Shown one piece after another: positions 1-8,600 of a stretch of 13,092 bases of DNA (position 1 is the stretch's first letter; every line of letters begins with the position of its first letter). This stretch comes from Sergeia podlipaevii (Eukaryota > Euglenozoa > Kinetoplastea > Trypanosomatida > Trypanosomatidae). The notes beneath the pieces are model-generated. The model was given only the letters and a program-made list of their open reading frames with translations, ran no database searches and was not told where the DNA came from. The DNA lies in the NCBI GenBank assembly GCA_030849805.1, contig JASANZ010001747.1, forward strand, positions 1 through 13,092. Direction: 5' to 3'. The translations under genes were made by a program, and so were the position numbers.

Positions 1-681
1 CTCAAAGTTAAACTCCCAAACTTTGGACATCATGTGCTTCAGCAGCGCCTCCTGCTTCGCTTTCTCTATGGGGTATAAAATAGAGATAGTAGAAACATCC
101 TGTGCTTTATTACTTTCACGAATGTTCGCAAGGAGCGGGGGCAGCCATTCCCTTAGACTCCCAAAAACCTCGTCAACAGTTTGCAAAGGCATGCCGGGTT
201 CGTATATCTGAAACAGAGATTCGTAAAGGCCTTTACTAGTGCTATCAGCCCTGTGCCGTGCCTCCTCACGCGCAATCTCCACGGAGGCACACAAGTGGGG
301 AAGGAAGGAGGCAAAGTCATTGTTTGCGCGAGCCTTGGCCCACGCTGGCTGCCCACGGGAAGTCACATCCACCTTTCGGGCCACAAAATCTGTTGGCAGA
401 ACAGACGCGGAAGTATAGCCACGGCGCATCTCACGCAGATTCGCGCGTTGAACGGCATCCAGCTCCGACTTGGCCGCCTCTGCCTCATCCAGCCACTGCT
501 TCGTCTCCTTGGACACAATCATGTTGTGAAGAAGCTGCTCCAACTCGCCCATAGCAGCGCCGCGGGCAGCTGCGGACTTGGGGGGCATTTTTGTCTGCAG
601 ATCCCAGCCAGCGAGAGCGAGAAGGTGGCTCAGTCTGTGCGTTCTGGCACACATCTCCTCCAACTTCTTGTAAGCCTTCAT
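1..681 (-). CDS. M32 family metallocarboxypeptidase, N-terminal part (cut by left window edge)
   Basis: This is the N-terminal 227 codons of a zinc carboxypeptidase of peptidase family M32, which removes residues one at a time from peptide C termini, usually in the cytosol. The frame is open from the ATG at 681 to base 1. The translation begins MKAYKKLEEMCARTHRLSHL and matches the complete M32 gene at 3392-4894 along its whole length, at roughly 40% identity by eye. Shared blocks include MPPK (near residue 32), VQRANLREM (near 78), EPGM (near 162) and WLP (near 180). The HEXXH zinc site lies beyond the window edge, so catalytic competence cannot be judged. The ATG is well supported: a long pyrimidine tract ends in TAG six bases before it. 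The two M32 genes are clearly old paralogues rather than a recent duplication, and IDH lies between them. Family assignment is firm; substrate preference is unknown. Confidence 0.93.
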   Translation of the reverse strand, partial: MKAYKKLEEMCARTHRLSHLLALAGWDLQTKMPPKSAAARGAAMGELEQLLHNMIVSKETKQWLDEAEAAKSELDAVQRANLREMRRGYTSASVLPTDFVARKVDVTSRGQPAWAKARANNDFASFLPHLCASVEIAREEARHRADSTSKGLYESLFQIYEPGMPLQTVDEVFGSLREWLPPLLANIRESNKAQDVSTISILYPIEKAKQEALLKHMMSKVWEFNFE

Positions 682-687
682 TGTAGC

Positions 688-723
688 CTAAAGAAAGAAA
701 GAGGGGGGGGGCGGGGGAAGAAA
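688..723 (-). promoter_or_regulatory. Probable trans-splice acceptor: polypyrimidine tract and AG before the left M32 gene
   Basis: Read on the minus strand, 723-691 is almost pure pyrimidine, including a C9 run (711-703) and a TTTC repeat. It ends in TTTAG, with the AG at 689-688, and is followed by only six bases before the ATG at 681. This is the standard arrangement for spliced-leader addition in kinetoplastids. The actual acceptor is inferred, not demonstrated, and the resulting 5' UTR would be very short. Confidence 0.7.
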
Positions 724-1134
724 CGAGCACGTACAAAACAAAAGTTGCAATATCAATTAAATTTTCTATCAACAGACAGAAGAAAAGAATGGATAGTGAA
801 TACAACTAATTATGTAGATAACTTATTGGCAGTTTCCTTGTTCTTCTTCACCACAAACAATAAAAGCACTCTAAAATTGGCTTCATTTTATACACAGTCA
901 TTGCAACAGTTTAGAAAAAAGGGGATGATCAAAAAAAAAAATTCAAAACAGTACAATAATAATAAAGGCATAACTGCGACGTGCTTCATAGAGCACGACA
1001 ATAAGTGGAGCGTCATAGAAAAGTGTCCACGTTTGTTCTTAGATTTATTTTGTGTCACTCACGTTAGACAGGAAGCCCATTTGCTGACTATAACGTACGT
1101 GTGAAAAACTTTTGAAAAATATAATACAAAGGTG

Positions 1135-1155
1135 TTTTTTTTTTTTAAAAAAAAA
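1135..1155. repeat. T12/A9 homopolymer junction
   Basis: Twelve T residues (1135-1146) are followed directly by nine A residues (1147-1155), making a perfectly self-complementary A/T block about 110 bases past the IDH stop codon. On the coding strand it reads T9 then A12. It may be part of the intergenic processing signal or simply a slippage-prone tract. Confidence 0.85.
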
Positions 1156-1267
1156 TGCCTCGCTCACATATGGATTCCTGAACAAAAGGAATACATATAT
1201 CAGCGAAACATCAAAAGTGTGCGAAGAAAGGAAAGGACAAAAAGAAAAAAAAAAGAGGGGGTATACT

Positions 1268-2578
1268 CTACAATGAACTTGTAAGATGCCTCTTTGAAAG
1301 CAAACGCGAATCATTGTTTATGCAGTCTATCACAGCCTTGGCAAATGCAGAGGTGGATAAGGGGTGTGGATTGTGCATAAAAGCCGTCAAATCGCTCGTT
1401 GCGCGACCTTCCTGAAACAGCTTCTCCATCGCCGCAATGATGTACTCGCCCACCTTCGGCCAACCCAGATAATCGAACATCATCACGCCAGAGAGCAGCA
1501 GCGATGAAGGGTTCGCGCGATTCTGGCCCGCAATGTCCGGTGCGGTTCCATGTGTCGCCTCAAAGATGGCATGCCCGCTGTTGTAGTTTATATTCGCTCC
1601 TGGCGCGATACCAATCCCACCCACCATGGCCGCCAGTTGATCAGAGATGTAATCGCCGTTGAGGTTCATCGTGGCGACAACGGAGTAGTCCCTAGAGTGC
1701 AGTAGCGTGTTCTGTAGGAAGGCATCTGCAATGCAATCTTTCAGAATCACCTTCCCACCCTCCTTCGCCGCACGCAAGGCAGCATCTGCAGCAGGCTTCC
1801 CAACCTTTGCCTCAATACACTTGTACTCCTCCATTGTAAACACTTTATCGCTGAACTCCCGCTCCACAAGCGCGTAGCCCCAGCGCTTGAATCCACCCTC
1901 CGTGCACTTCATGATGTTCCCTTTATGTACCAATGTCACGCTCGGAAGCTTGTGCTGGATAGCGTACTCGACCGCAGCGCGCACCAGGCGCTCCGTACCC
2001 TCGATTGAAACTGGCTTGACGCCAAATGATGAAGTTGCAGGGAAGCGCACCTTACTGACACGCATCTCGGTGGAGAGAAAGTTGCAAAACTTCTTCGCTT
2101 CCGGTGTGCCTTGCTCCCACTCGATCCCAGCATAAATATCCTCGGTGTTCTCACGGAAAATGGTCATGTCCACAAGCTCAGGATGGCGCAGCGGGCTGCC
2201 GACGCCCTTGAACCACCGCACGGGGCGGAGGCAGACAAAGAGATCGAGTTGCTGGCGAAGCGCAACATTTAAAGAACGGATGCCACCGCCAACAGGCGTC
2301 AACAGTGGTCCTTTAATGCCCACAAGAAAGGTCTGGAACGCCTCCATGGTCTCTTCAGGAAGCCAGGACTGGGTCTGGCGGTGAGCCTTCTCCCCTGCGA
2401 GCACTTCCATCCAGTGCACGCGGCGATGTGGGTACGCCTTGGCAATTGCTGCGTTAAAGACTTGCTGCGCTGTAGCCATCACCTCTTTACCAACACCATC
2501 CCCCTCAATAAAGGGAATAATTGGTTCATCCGGTACACGCAAGATGCCGTTTTCAAACGATATCTTTTCACCGCCCAT
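1268..2578 (-). CDS. IDH: Isocitrate dehydrogenase, bacterial-like type, predicted NAD+-dependent
   Basis: This enzyme oxidatively decarboxylates isocitrate to 2-oxoglutarate. The 436-residue protein aligns throughout with Escherichia coli Icd. GGGIRSLNVALR (97-108) gives the substrate residues S102, N104 and R108. LRPVRW holds R118, FRENTEDIYAGIEW (141-154) holds R142 and Y149, VHKGNIMK has catalytic K219, and D285, D309 and D313 supply the metal ligands. In the coenzyme pocket, GTAPDIAG puts D348-I349 where the NADP enzyme has K344-Y345. A355 replaces V351, and S395 and A399 replace Y391 and R395, so the 2'-phosphate contacts are gone and NAD+ is expected. The start is the ATG at 2578; the in-frame extension to 2611 begins with TTG and was rejected. 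No mitochondrial presequence is visible. The protein runs about 14 residues past the bacterial C terminus and ends in SSL, a possible weak PTS1. A bacterial-like NAD-IDH is, to my knowledge, reported from Leishmania and Phytomonas. Stop codon is TAG. Confidence 0.95.
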   Translation of the reverse strand: MGGEKISFENGILRVPDEPIIPFIEGDGVGKEVMATAQQVFNAAIAKAYPHRRVHWMEVLAGEKAHRQTQSWLPEETMEAFQTFLVGIKGPLLTPVGGGIRSLNVALRQQLDLFVCLRPVRWFKGVGSPLRHPELVDMTIFRENTEDIYAGIEWEQGTPEAKKFCNFLSTEMRVSKVRFPATSSFGVKPVSIEGTERLVRAAVEYAIQHKLPSVTLVHKGNIMKCTEGGFKRWGYALVEREFSDKVFTMEEYKCIEAKVGKPAADAALRAAKEGGKVILKDCIADAFLQNTLLHSRDYSVVATMNLNGDYISDQLAAMVGGIGIAPGANINYNSGHAIFEATHGTAPDIAGQNRANPSSLLLSGVMMFDYLGWPKVGEYIIAAMEKLFQEGRATSDLTAFMHNPHPLSTSAFAKAVIDCINNDSRLLSKRHLTSSL

Positions 2579-2640
2579 CTTTTTCTTTAAAAAGCAATAT
2601 GATGAACTCAACTATGACTTTTATTTTTTAAAAAAACTAA
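2579..2640 (-). promoter_or_regulatory. Probable splice-acceptor and 5' UTR region of IDH
   Basis: On the coding strand a T7 run (2636-2630) passes directly into A6 (2629-2624). AG dinucleotides then follow at 2619-2618, 2613-2612 and 2608-2607, and the ATG is at 2578. Any of these AGs could accept the spliced leader, giving a 5' UTR of about 30-40 bases. Most of these choices would leave out or barely include the TTG at 2611, which supports ATG 2578 as the start. Inferred from pattern only. Confidence 0.5.
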
Positions 2641-2788
2641 AAGCAAACAAGAAATGCAACAGGAGATGGTAAGACTATGATGTTGTGGACACTAAAGTCA
2701 AACGCTTCACTAAAAAAAGAGCATACAGCACAAGACCACGACGCCTTGCTATCACTCCACATTTTGGTTCTCTTTACAAAAAGTGAAA

Positions 2789-2805
2789 GAGAGAGAGAGA
2801 GAGAG
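2789..2805. repeat. GA dinucleotide microsatellite
   Basis: About eight and a half copies of GA on the plus strand, read as CT on the coding strand. It forms a pure pyrimidine stretch of the transcript inside the spacer upstream of IDH. It lies about 210 bases upstream of the IDH ATG, so it could serve as a distal pyrimidine tract, but the nearer T7 tract is a better candidate. Confidence 0.85.
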
Positions 2806-3213
2806 CAACTTCCACTTCTCATTTTACTGAATAATCAATAGTGTGTTAATATAATTAGTTTTTTTTTTTTGAAGATAACCTTCTTTGATTTTCGCTTGCA
2901 TCGAACTATATAAAAAAAAATGAGAAACAAACTTAGCCTTAAAATATTACTGCCCCGATGCACAAATGTAAACTGAAGAAGAAAGAAACATGTGTAGCAT
3001 GTGAGCCGAAAAGAAGCACTTACCGCACAACGAAGATGAAAAGAGAAAAAAAAAACAATTAGCTCGTAATGCACACTGTTTTATAAAAATAACAGAAAAA
3101 TGCAAAATAAAAAAACATGCAACAAACATATATTTCACAGAGAAAAGAAAAAAAAAAGAACTATTACCAAAGAATGTAGAATATTCTAAATTGCTAGTAA
3201 CCGTTCCCCGTGC

Positions 3214-3293
3214 GTGTGTCCTAGCACACCATGATGTACAAGCAATGGCTTCCCTTACGCTCTGCGCTCAGAACAACTCATGTACACCATCAT
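3214..3293. other. Potential stem-loop region downstream of the complete M32 gene
   Basis: ATGATGTACA (3231-3240) can pair with TGTACACCATCAT (3281-3293) around a loop of about 40 bases, with a small bulge on one side. A second short hairpin, GTGTG/CACAC (3214-3218 with 3225-3229), lies beside it. The position is 100-180 bases after the M32 stop codon, so it would sit in the 3' UTR or the processed intergenic RNA. Stability was not calculated and the pairing may be fortuitous. Confidence 0.3.
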
Positions 3294-3391
3294 AGCTCAA
3301 TTCCTCTATCTTTATCATTCTCTCGTGTCTGCTTTTCTCTGCTTTCATTTGATAATTGTTTCCCGTCACGTTTCCATAATCAAATCTAGCA

Positions 3392-4894
3392 TCAATGAAG
3401 ATAGCGCTTCTCAAGATGCTCACGAAGATAGTTAGGGTTCAGCTTCTCACCAGTCGCCTTGATCATCAGCTCCTCCGTCTCGTACAAGCAACCTTTGCTC
3501 CAGATCTTCTCACGCTGCTCGGCAAAGATAGGCTGTAGGTCTCCAGAGCGGAGACATTTCTCCACAATGTCCTCACCAAGCTCCTTCTTGATCGTCGCCA
3601 TGAGCTGAGCAGCAAACATAGCACCAATAGCATAGGTGGGGAAGTACCCGAACGATCCCTGAGACCAATGAACATCCTGAAGGCATCCAATGTTATCCTT
3701 CCCCTCCGTCTCCAGACCCAGGTACTCCTTCATCTTTTCATTCCACACGCGGGGCACATCTTCAACCTCAAGCGCACCACTAATAAGGTCACGCTCCATC
3801 TCATAACGAAGGATCACGTGCAGTGGGTAGCACACCTCATCGGCGTCAATGCGAATATAGCCAGGCCCCACACGCTGAATGATCTTCTTCATGTTCTCCG
3901 CGGTAAAAGCGGGCTGCTCACCAAAGATGCGAATAAGGCGTGGCGTCAAACAGTCAACAAAGGCATCGCTGCGCGCCAGCTGGAACTCTGCAAAGAGAGA
4001 CTGACTTTCGTGCACACCGAGAGAGCGGGCATTGCACACAGGCTGCGAGCGCATGTCGAGTGGTCCGCAGTTCTGCTCATACTTGGCATGACCGGTCTCG
4101 TGGATAACACCGTATAGACTTTGCACAAGCACGTTCTCATCATAGTTGGTGGTGACGCGGCAGTCCTCTTTGGTCATTCCAGTAAACGGATGAGGGCTCA
4201 CGTCGAGGCGGCCAGCATCAAAATCAAAGTCCCATATCCTCATCATGTCCTGGCACAGCTCCTCCTGCTGTTTCACAGGAAGCGGGGTTTTAATGGGGAC
4301 AATAGAAGCATCAATGGACTTGCGACGATCTACGATGTCCTTCAGCAACTGAGGCAGCCATGACTTGACATTGCCAAAAATTTCATCCAGACGAGCGGTT
4401 GTCATCCCAGGCTCAAAGATATCAATGAGAGCCTCAAAGGACGACATGTTTGAGCCTGCTGAAAGGTAGCGACCCTCTTCACGAGCCAACTCAACGAGCT
4501 CCTTCAGTGCAGGCAAGAACTTGTTGAAGTCACTTTGTTCACGGCTCTCCTTCCAGATGGTGTGCGCCTTCGTGGTAGCCTGGCCTTTCCTCACGACGAA
4601 CTCGCCAGGAAGAAGGCTCATCTGCTTCCAGTGGCGCTCCATCTCACGCAGGTTGGCCCTTTGCACCTCAGACAGCTCCGTCTTGACAGCCATAGCCGCA
4701 TCCAAAAGTTGTTTGGTGGTTGGGGCGGTGATACGTTCGTGAATGTACTCCAGTACAGCGCCGATGGCATCGCCGCGTGACTCGGCCCCCTTGGGGGGCA
4801 TGTTGACGTTCATGTCCCACTCAGCAAGAGAAGCGAGATGGCTGAAGGAGTGGAGCTTTTTGAAGAGCCCTTCTAATTGAATGTAGGATTCCAT
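3392..4894 (-). CDS. M32 family metallocarboxypeptidase (complete)
   Basis: This is a zinc-dependent carboxypeptidase of family M32, hydrolysing C-terminal residues of peptides, probably in the cytosol since no signal or targeting peptide is visible. The 500-residue length matches trypanosomatid members of the family. All family landmarks are present: HPFTGM (235-240), DCRVTT (244-249), the zinc site HETGH (H265, E266, H269), the third ligand E296 in HESQS, IRIDADEV (347-354) and GSFGYFPTYAIG (413-424). The start is the ATG at 4894 (MESYIQLEG); the frame extends three codons to a GTG at 4903, which was rejected. It lies downstream of RRP12 and upstream of IDH on the same strand, with a second, shorter-visible M32 paralogue beyond IDH. 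Stop codon is TGA. The enzyme looks catalytically intact. Whether it belongs to the MCP-1 or MCP-2 subgroup, and its residue preference, cannot be decided by eye. Confidence 0.97.
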   Translation of the reverse strand: MESYIQLEGLFKKLHSFSHLASLAEWDMNVNMPPKGAESRGDAIGAVLEYIHERITAPTTKQLLDAAMAVKTELSEVQRANLREMERHWKQMSLLPGEFVVRKGQATTKAHTIWKESREQSDFNKFLPALKELVELAREEGRYLSAGSNMSSFEALIDIFEPGMTTARLDEIFGNVKSWLPQLLKDIVDRRKSIDASIVPIKTPLPVKQQEELCQDMMRIWDFDFDAGRLDVSPHPFTGMTKEDCRVTTNYDENVLVQSLYGVIHETGHAKYEQNCGPLDMRSQPVCNARSLGVHESQSLFAEFQLARSDAFVDCLTPRLIRIFGEQPAFTAENMKKIIQRVGPGYIRIDADEVCYPLHVILRYEMERDLISGALEVEDVPRVWNEKMKEYLGLETEGKDNIGCLQDVHWSQGSFGYFPTYAIGAMFAAQLMATIKKELGEDIVEKCLRSGDLQPIFAEQREKIWSKGCLYETEELMIKATGEKLNPNYLREHLEKRYLH

Positions 4895-5615
4895 CCTGCA
4901 CACAAGAAATCGCTGCAGCTTGATAAATTTAAAGTTTTAAGTGAGCTATTTTTTAAAAAAAAGAAAAGAAAAATGCAACAAAAACAAAAGGAGGTGTGAA
5001 ATATAATTTTCAAAGATAAAAAATCATAGTGCCCACGAGCTGATATGAACGTTTAGAAAACAACATAAACCACATTTTCTCAAAGCAAGAAAAAAATGAA
5101 GCCATCCACCTTGTATCGTAACACGATAAAATCTCGTGCACACATATGGTGCTATTCATCAAGAGACCACTAAGATGAGAGCCATCGCGCTGCTCTGATT
5201 CATTGAAAATTAACAAATAATAGTTTTAACTTTTATTTAAAAAAAAAAAATGCACAAGTTCACTTGTGATTAACGAAGTCCTCTTCCCTTTCCTCTTTAC
5301 TCGATTGCCCTCCATCTTAAACCACAGAAAAAAAAAAGTCACGCAGGTCGCATTACTACTGGGGAAATATGTATATATACTGCTTCGATTGCTACTTATT
5401 CATTCCTCTGTTAGGTTTCCTCTTCATGTTATTCTTTCACTGCCTTGCAACTATCATTCAGCAATCAACAACAGGGGGAAAAAAAAAACCAGGATCAACC
5501 TTTTCATCCACTCGCCTCAGAACACGCACCAAATGCAGTAAAAAAAAAAAGACATCTCTTCATCTTCACTCTTGCATTACACGCAATGAAATGCGTGAGA
5601 TACAAAGGGTGTTTA
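4895..5615. other. Intergenic spacer between RRP12 and the complete M32 gene
   Basis: This AT-rich spacer of about 720 bases contains the RRP12 3' UTR and the M32 splice signals. A runs occur on the plus strand at about 5239-5250, 5327-5336, 5479-5488 and 5540-5549, corresponding to T tracts in the transcript. Small plus-strand open frames here show no recognisable protein features. No RNA gene was recognised. Confidence 0.75.
4946..4973 (-). promoter_or_regulatory. Probable trans-splice acceptor for the complete M32 gene
   Basis: On the coding strand a T-rich tract with two interrupting C residues (4973-4955) runs into A6 (4954-4949) and then TAG, with the AG at 4947-4946. This would give a 5' UTR of about 51 bases before the ATG at 4894. 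A second AG closer to the ATG also exists at CAGG. Inferred from the usual pyrimidine-tract-plus-AG arrangement. Confidence 0.6.
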
Positions 5616-8600
5616 TTATCTCTTCTTGGCAAGATCCATGGCCTTCGCCTTCTCACCCTTGAGATGCTTGTTCGAAACCACTTCGAAGCGGTGCAGGGCT
5701 TGGCGAGCGTTACGACGGTTCATGTACCGCCTGTTAAGCGGCACGTAAGCATACGGCTCAATATTGCCACGCTTTACATCACCAGTGCCGGTACCCTGGA
5801 ACTCATCACCCTTACGAATATCTTCCTCGACACGCTGGCGCTTGAGTGCTTGCTTGATGGCCTTCTGGTCACGCAACTTGCTGATCTGGTTCTCGCTAGG
5901 ACCGACCACATTGCCACTACCACCACGACGAAGAGCTGCAGCAACAGCACTGCCTGCCTTGCCGCTACCCATGTAGGTTGCCGTAGCTCTCTTTGCGGCG
6001 TCTTCGGTGGCTTTGGAGCCATAACGAAGGTTAAGCTCCTCATTCTCAAGATCCTCGGCATCTGCTTCATCACGTGAGCGCTTGCCAGGTCGACTGCGTG
6101 TGTCATTGATCGTTTCAGCAGTAATAATGCCATTATTTCTGCGAAGAAGCTTATCAGCCGTGGCCTGGCGGCGCTTCTGCTCGTCCTCGCGTTGCTTCTC
6201 GTCCTTGCTGATGATGCGCAGGTTGCCCTCCTGGAAGTCTAGGTGCATTGTATCGTAGTCATCCTCCTCGTTATCGTTCTCGTTAGCACCGCCACTGCCG
6301 CTAAAGCCCTTGAAGTTAGGCGCTGTGTGCTTGGACACAAAGCTTGTGAGTGCGCCAGCCTCCAGCAAGTCCTCCGCATTGCCGTCCTCAGCCCCAGCCT
6401 TCATAGAAGCACCAAGGAACAATTTGTCGAACTCGCTTTGCTGCGCATCCTTGCGCTTCTTGAGCTCCTTCTCCTCCTTCTTCTCTTCGCGGCGCATCAT
6501 CTTGTCGGTGTAGCGCAGGAAGTTCTTGGAGCCAAGCGGGAAAAGTGGATCTATGCGGCTATACCCGCAACGCTTGATGCACTTCTCCAGAAGCACACGC
6601 ATCTGCACACGCGTGGTACTCGACACGTGCGGCTGAGAAGTAATGAGAGCGATAGAAAAAAGCAGAGAGGGGAGGGCCCTTTCAACGGCGACGCCTACGG
6701 CACGGCTACGCTTCATAAGCTTGAGCGCCATTCTGGCAAAGATAGCCGCAGCTGTCCGCACCTCAATCATGGAGGATTCCATGAGTTTGAAACCAAGCGC
6801 AACGGCAGCGCAGAGATCCGCCTCGGGCAGCTCCTGATGCGTAAGATAGACCAGCTTCGCCATGCACACCAACGCACTGGACATCATCATAGGGGTCTTA
6901 CCAGAGAGACCAGCGATCACAAGATGCAGGAGCGCGTTGCTTGGCGCACCGGCGGCAAGCATATAGCGCTGCATCTTCTCCAGAACATCCATTGTCATAC
7001 TGCGAGTCTCGCTGGAACGCTCGCGCGAGAAGAGCACAATTTCCGGCACCAATGATCGGATCGTGGTTGCTAATTCATCAGGATAGTACATCTTACACGC
7101 GTCAAGAGACCACGACAGGCAGCGAACGCGCATTTTGATACCAGAGATAGTGACGTGCTGGCGGCCCACGGAAAGAATGCCCACAATGCGAGGAAACAAG
7201 GGGAAGACATCCTTGACGCGGTCCTCAAAGAGGGAAAAGAGCAGCTTGTAAGCCTTCTTCTGTAGCAGGCGAGACTCCGGCGCTGGGTCCATGAGAACGG
7301 GCTCAATGACGTCATTGAACAAACGCGTCACGTGCTCCGCAGGAAGCTGCGCCACCACCGCGCATGCAATGTCAAGGACCATGCGGCGCTTGGAGGTGAG
7401 AGGAGCGTTGCCAGCCTTGACACTACTGGAGCCAGCGCTGGCGCGGGCGGCGATGTTGGAGCCAACCTCAAGAATACCATTGAGAATAGTGGTCATCACC
7501 TCCGGCTTGCATACCTTCGAGAAGCTCTGGATAGCAAGCAACACCGCAGTGGAGTCATGGGTCTCGAACACGTTGCACAGCTTGGGCATCACGTTGACGC
7601 TGTACTTTGCAAAGACTGTCGTACAAACCTCAGTCGCGTACGCCTGCGAGATGTTGTGGTAGCGGTGCGGATTCCATTCAGAGTCGTTCATGGAAAGAAA
7701 GGTGTCATCCTCGTCGAGGGCATCTTTCCGCAGTGCGCGGCGCCTCTTCGCAGCCGTGGCACCGCCGTAAGAAGTGCCAGCTCGCATATCACCTTCAAGG
7801 ACCTCCATCTCCGTGTCATCCCCCGCAGCAGCAGCAACAGCAACGCCGTCATCGTCATCGTCGAGTTGCTCCGCCTGCGACAGGCGATAGTAGCCATCAC
7901 AAAGTACATGAATAGCCGTAGCACTCGTATCCACAAATGAATCAGAGGCGAGAAGGCCAATCAGCTGCTTCGCCAGGTCACGGAACGAATTATTCGTCAC
8001 CTCCACGGGGTAATGACAAAAGCCAACGGCAACGCGCCACAGCTGCACAAGCAGAGCAGACCATCGCGTGAACTCCTCGGGCCTTCCAGCACGCTCCGCC
8101 TCTAGGGAGACCTTGCTGCAGAACTGAATCATCGGGAAAAAGTAGTCCACAAAGAAGGGTAGAGAGTCGTGTGAGGCGATGCGTCGCAGCACGTTCAGTG
8201 TGTAGCTCGTCGCCCACAACGCCGCACTGGCGTCTTCGCCATCAGCGTCCGTCGATTCACTATATCCCATCTCAGCCGCGTAAGCCTTGCGCGGGTCGAA
8301 TGGCAGAATCTCAACAAATTCCTTGACACTCATGCCCTTACCGAACTCTGCCATCGTCCGCTCAATTTTTCCGTTCAACGTGGTATCGTCCATGCCGCGC
8401 AGCTTGTTGAGAACCTTGAGTAAAAACACGGCAGCAGGGAAACGCTGCGTGAAAAGTAACGAGCTGCGCACTCGCTTCACGTAGCTAACGCGGCTACCAA
8501 AGACCTCCAAAACACCGAGTGCAACACCCCAGAAACGCTGGTACACCGGCTTCAGAAAGGACACGAGCTGATTGGAGAGAAGATTATCAATCAGCTGGCG

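Larger units (their letters stand above)
682..1267. other. Intergenic spacer between IDH and the left M32 gene
   Basis: This is an AT-rich spacer of about 590 bases. It should hold the IDH 3' UTR and polyadenylation region and the splice signals of the left M32 gene. It contains a T12/A9 junction at 1135-1155, several A runs (for example around 931-940 and 1240-1252) and the pyrimidine-rich acceptor at 688-723. Plus-strand open frames here have no recognisable protein features. No RNA gene was recognised. Confidence 0.75.
2579..3391. other. Intergenic spacer between the complete M32 gene and IDH
   Basis: This AT-rich spacer of about 810 bases carries the M32 3' UTR and the IDH splice signals. 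Its contents include a GA dinucleotide repeat (2789-2805), T and A homopolymers around 2860-2870 and 2912-2920, and a potential stem-loop region at 3214-3293 that is less AT-rich than its surroundings. Short open frames in it are low-complexity and lack recognisable features. No RNA gene was recognised. Confidence 0.75.

Noticed and set aside
181..1104. Long plus-strand open frame of 307 codons
   Set aside because: Its first half is antisense to the M32 gene at 1-681, and its remainder runs through A/T-rich spacer giving low-complexity K/N-rich protein. No family features, and it opposes the otherwise uniform strand direction.
3668..4117. Plus-strand open frame of 149 codons inside the complete M32 gene
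   Set aside because: Antisense to the most conserved M32 region, including the zinc site; no independent protein features.
4895..4903. Three-codon N-terminal extension of the complete M32 gene
   Set aside because: The upstream start would be GTG; the first ATG at 4894 gives the usual family length and N terminus.
5445..6077. Plus-strand open frame of 210 codons crossing the RRP12 3' end
   Set aside because: Overlaps the conserved RRP12 C terminus on the other strand and starts in homopolymer-rich spacer; composition is shadow-like.
6243..7055. Plus-strand open frame of 270 codons inside RRP12
   Set aside because: Fully antisense to conserved RRP12 coding sequence. It is rich in His, Leu and Arg, as expected of a reverse-frame shadow, and lacks recognisable motifs.
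7332..7940. Plus-strand open frame of 202 codons inside RRP12
   Set aside because: Antisense to RRP12 with no recognisable domain; explained by codon bias of the real gene.
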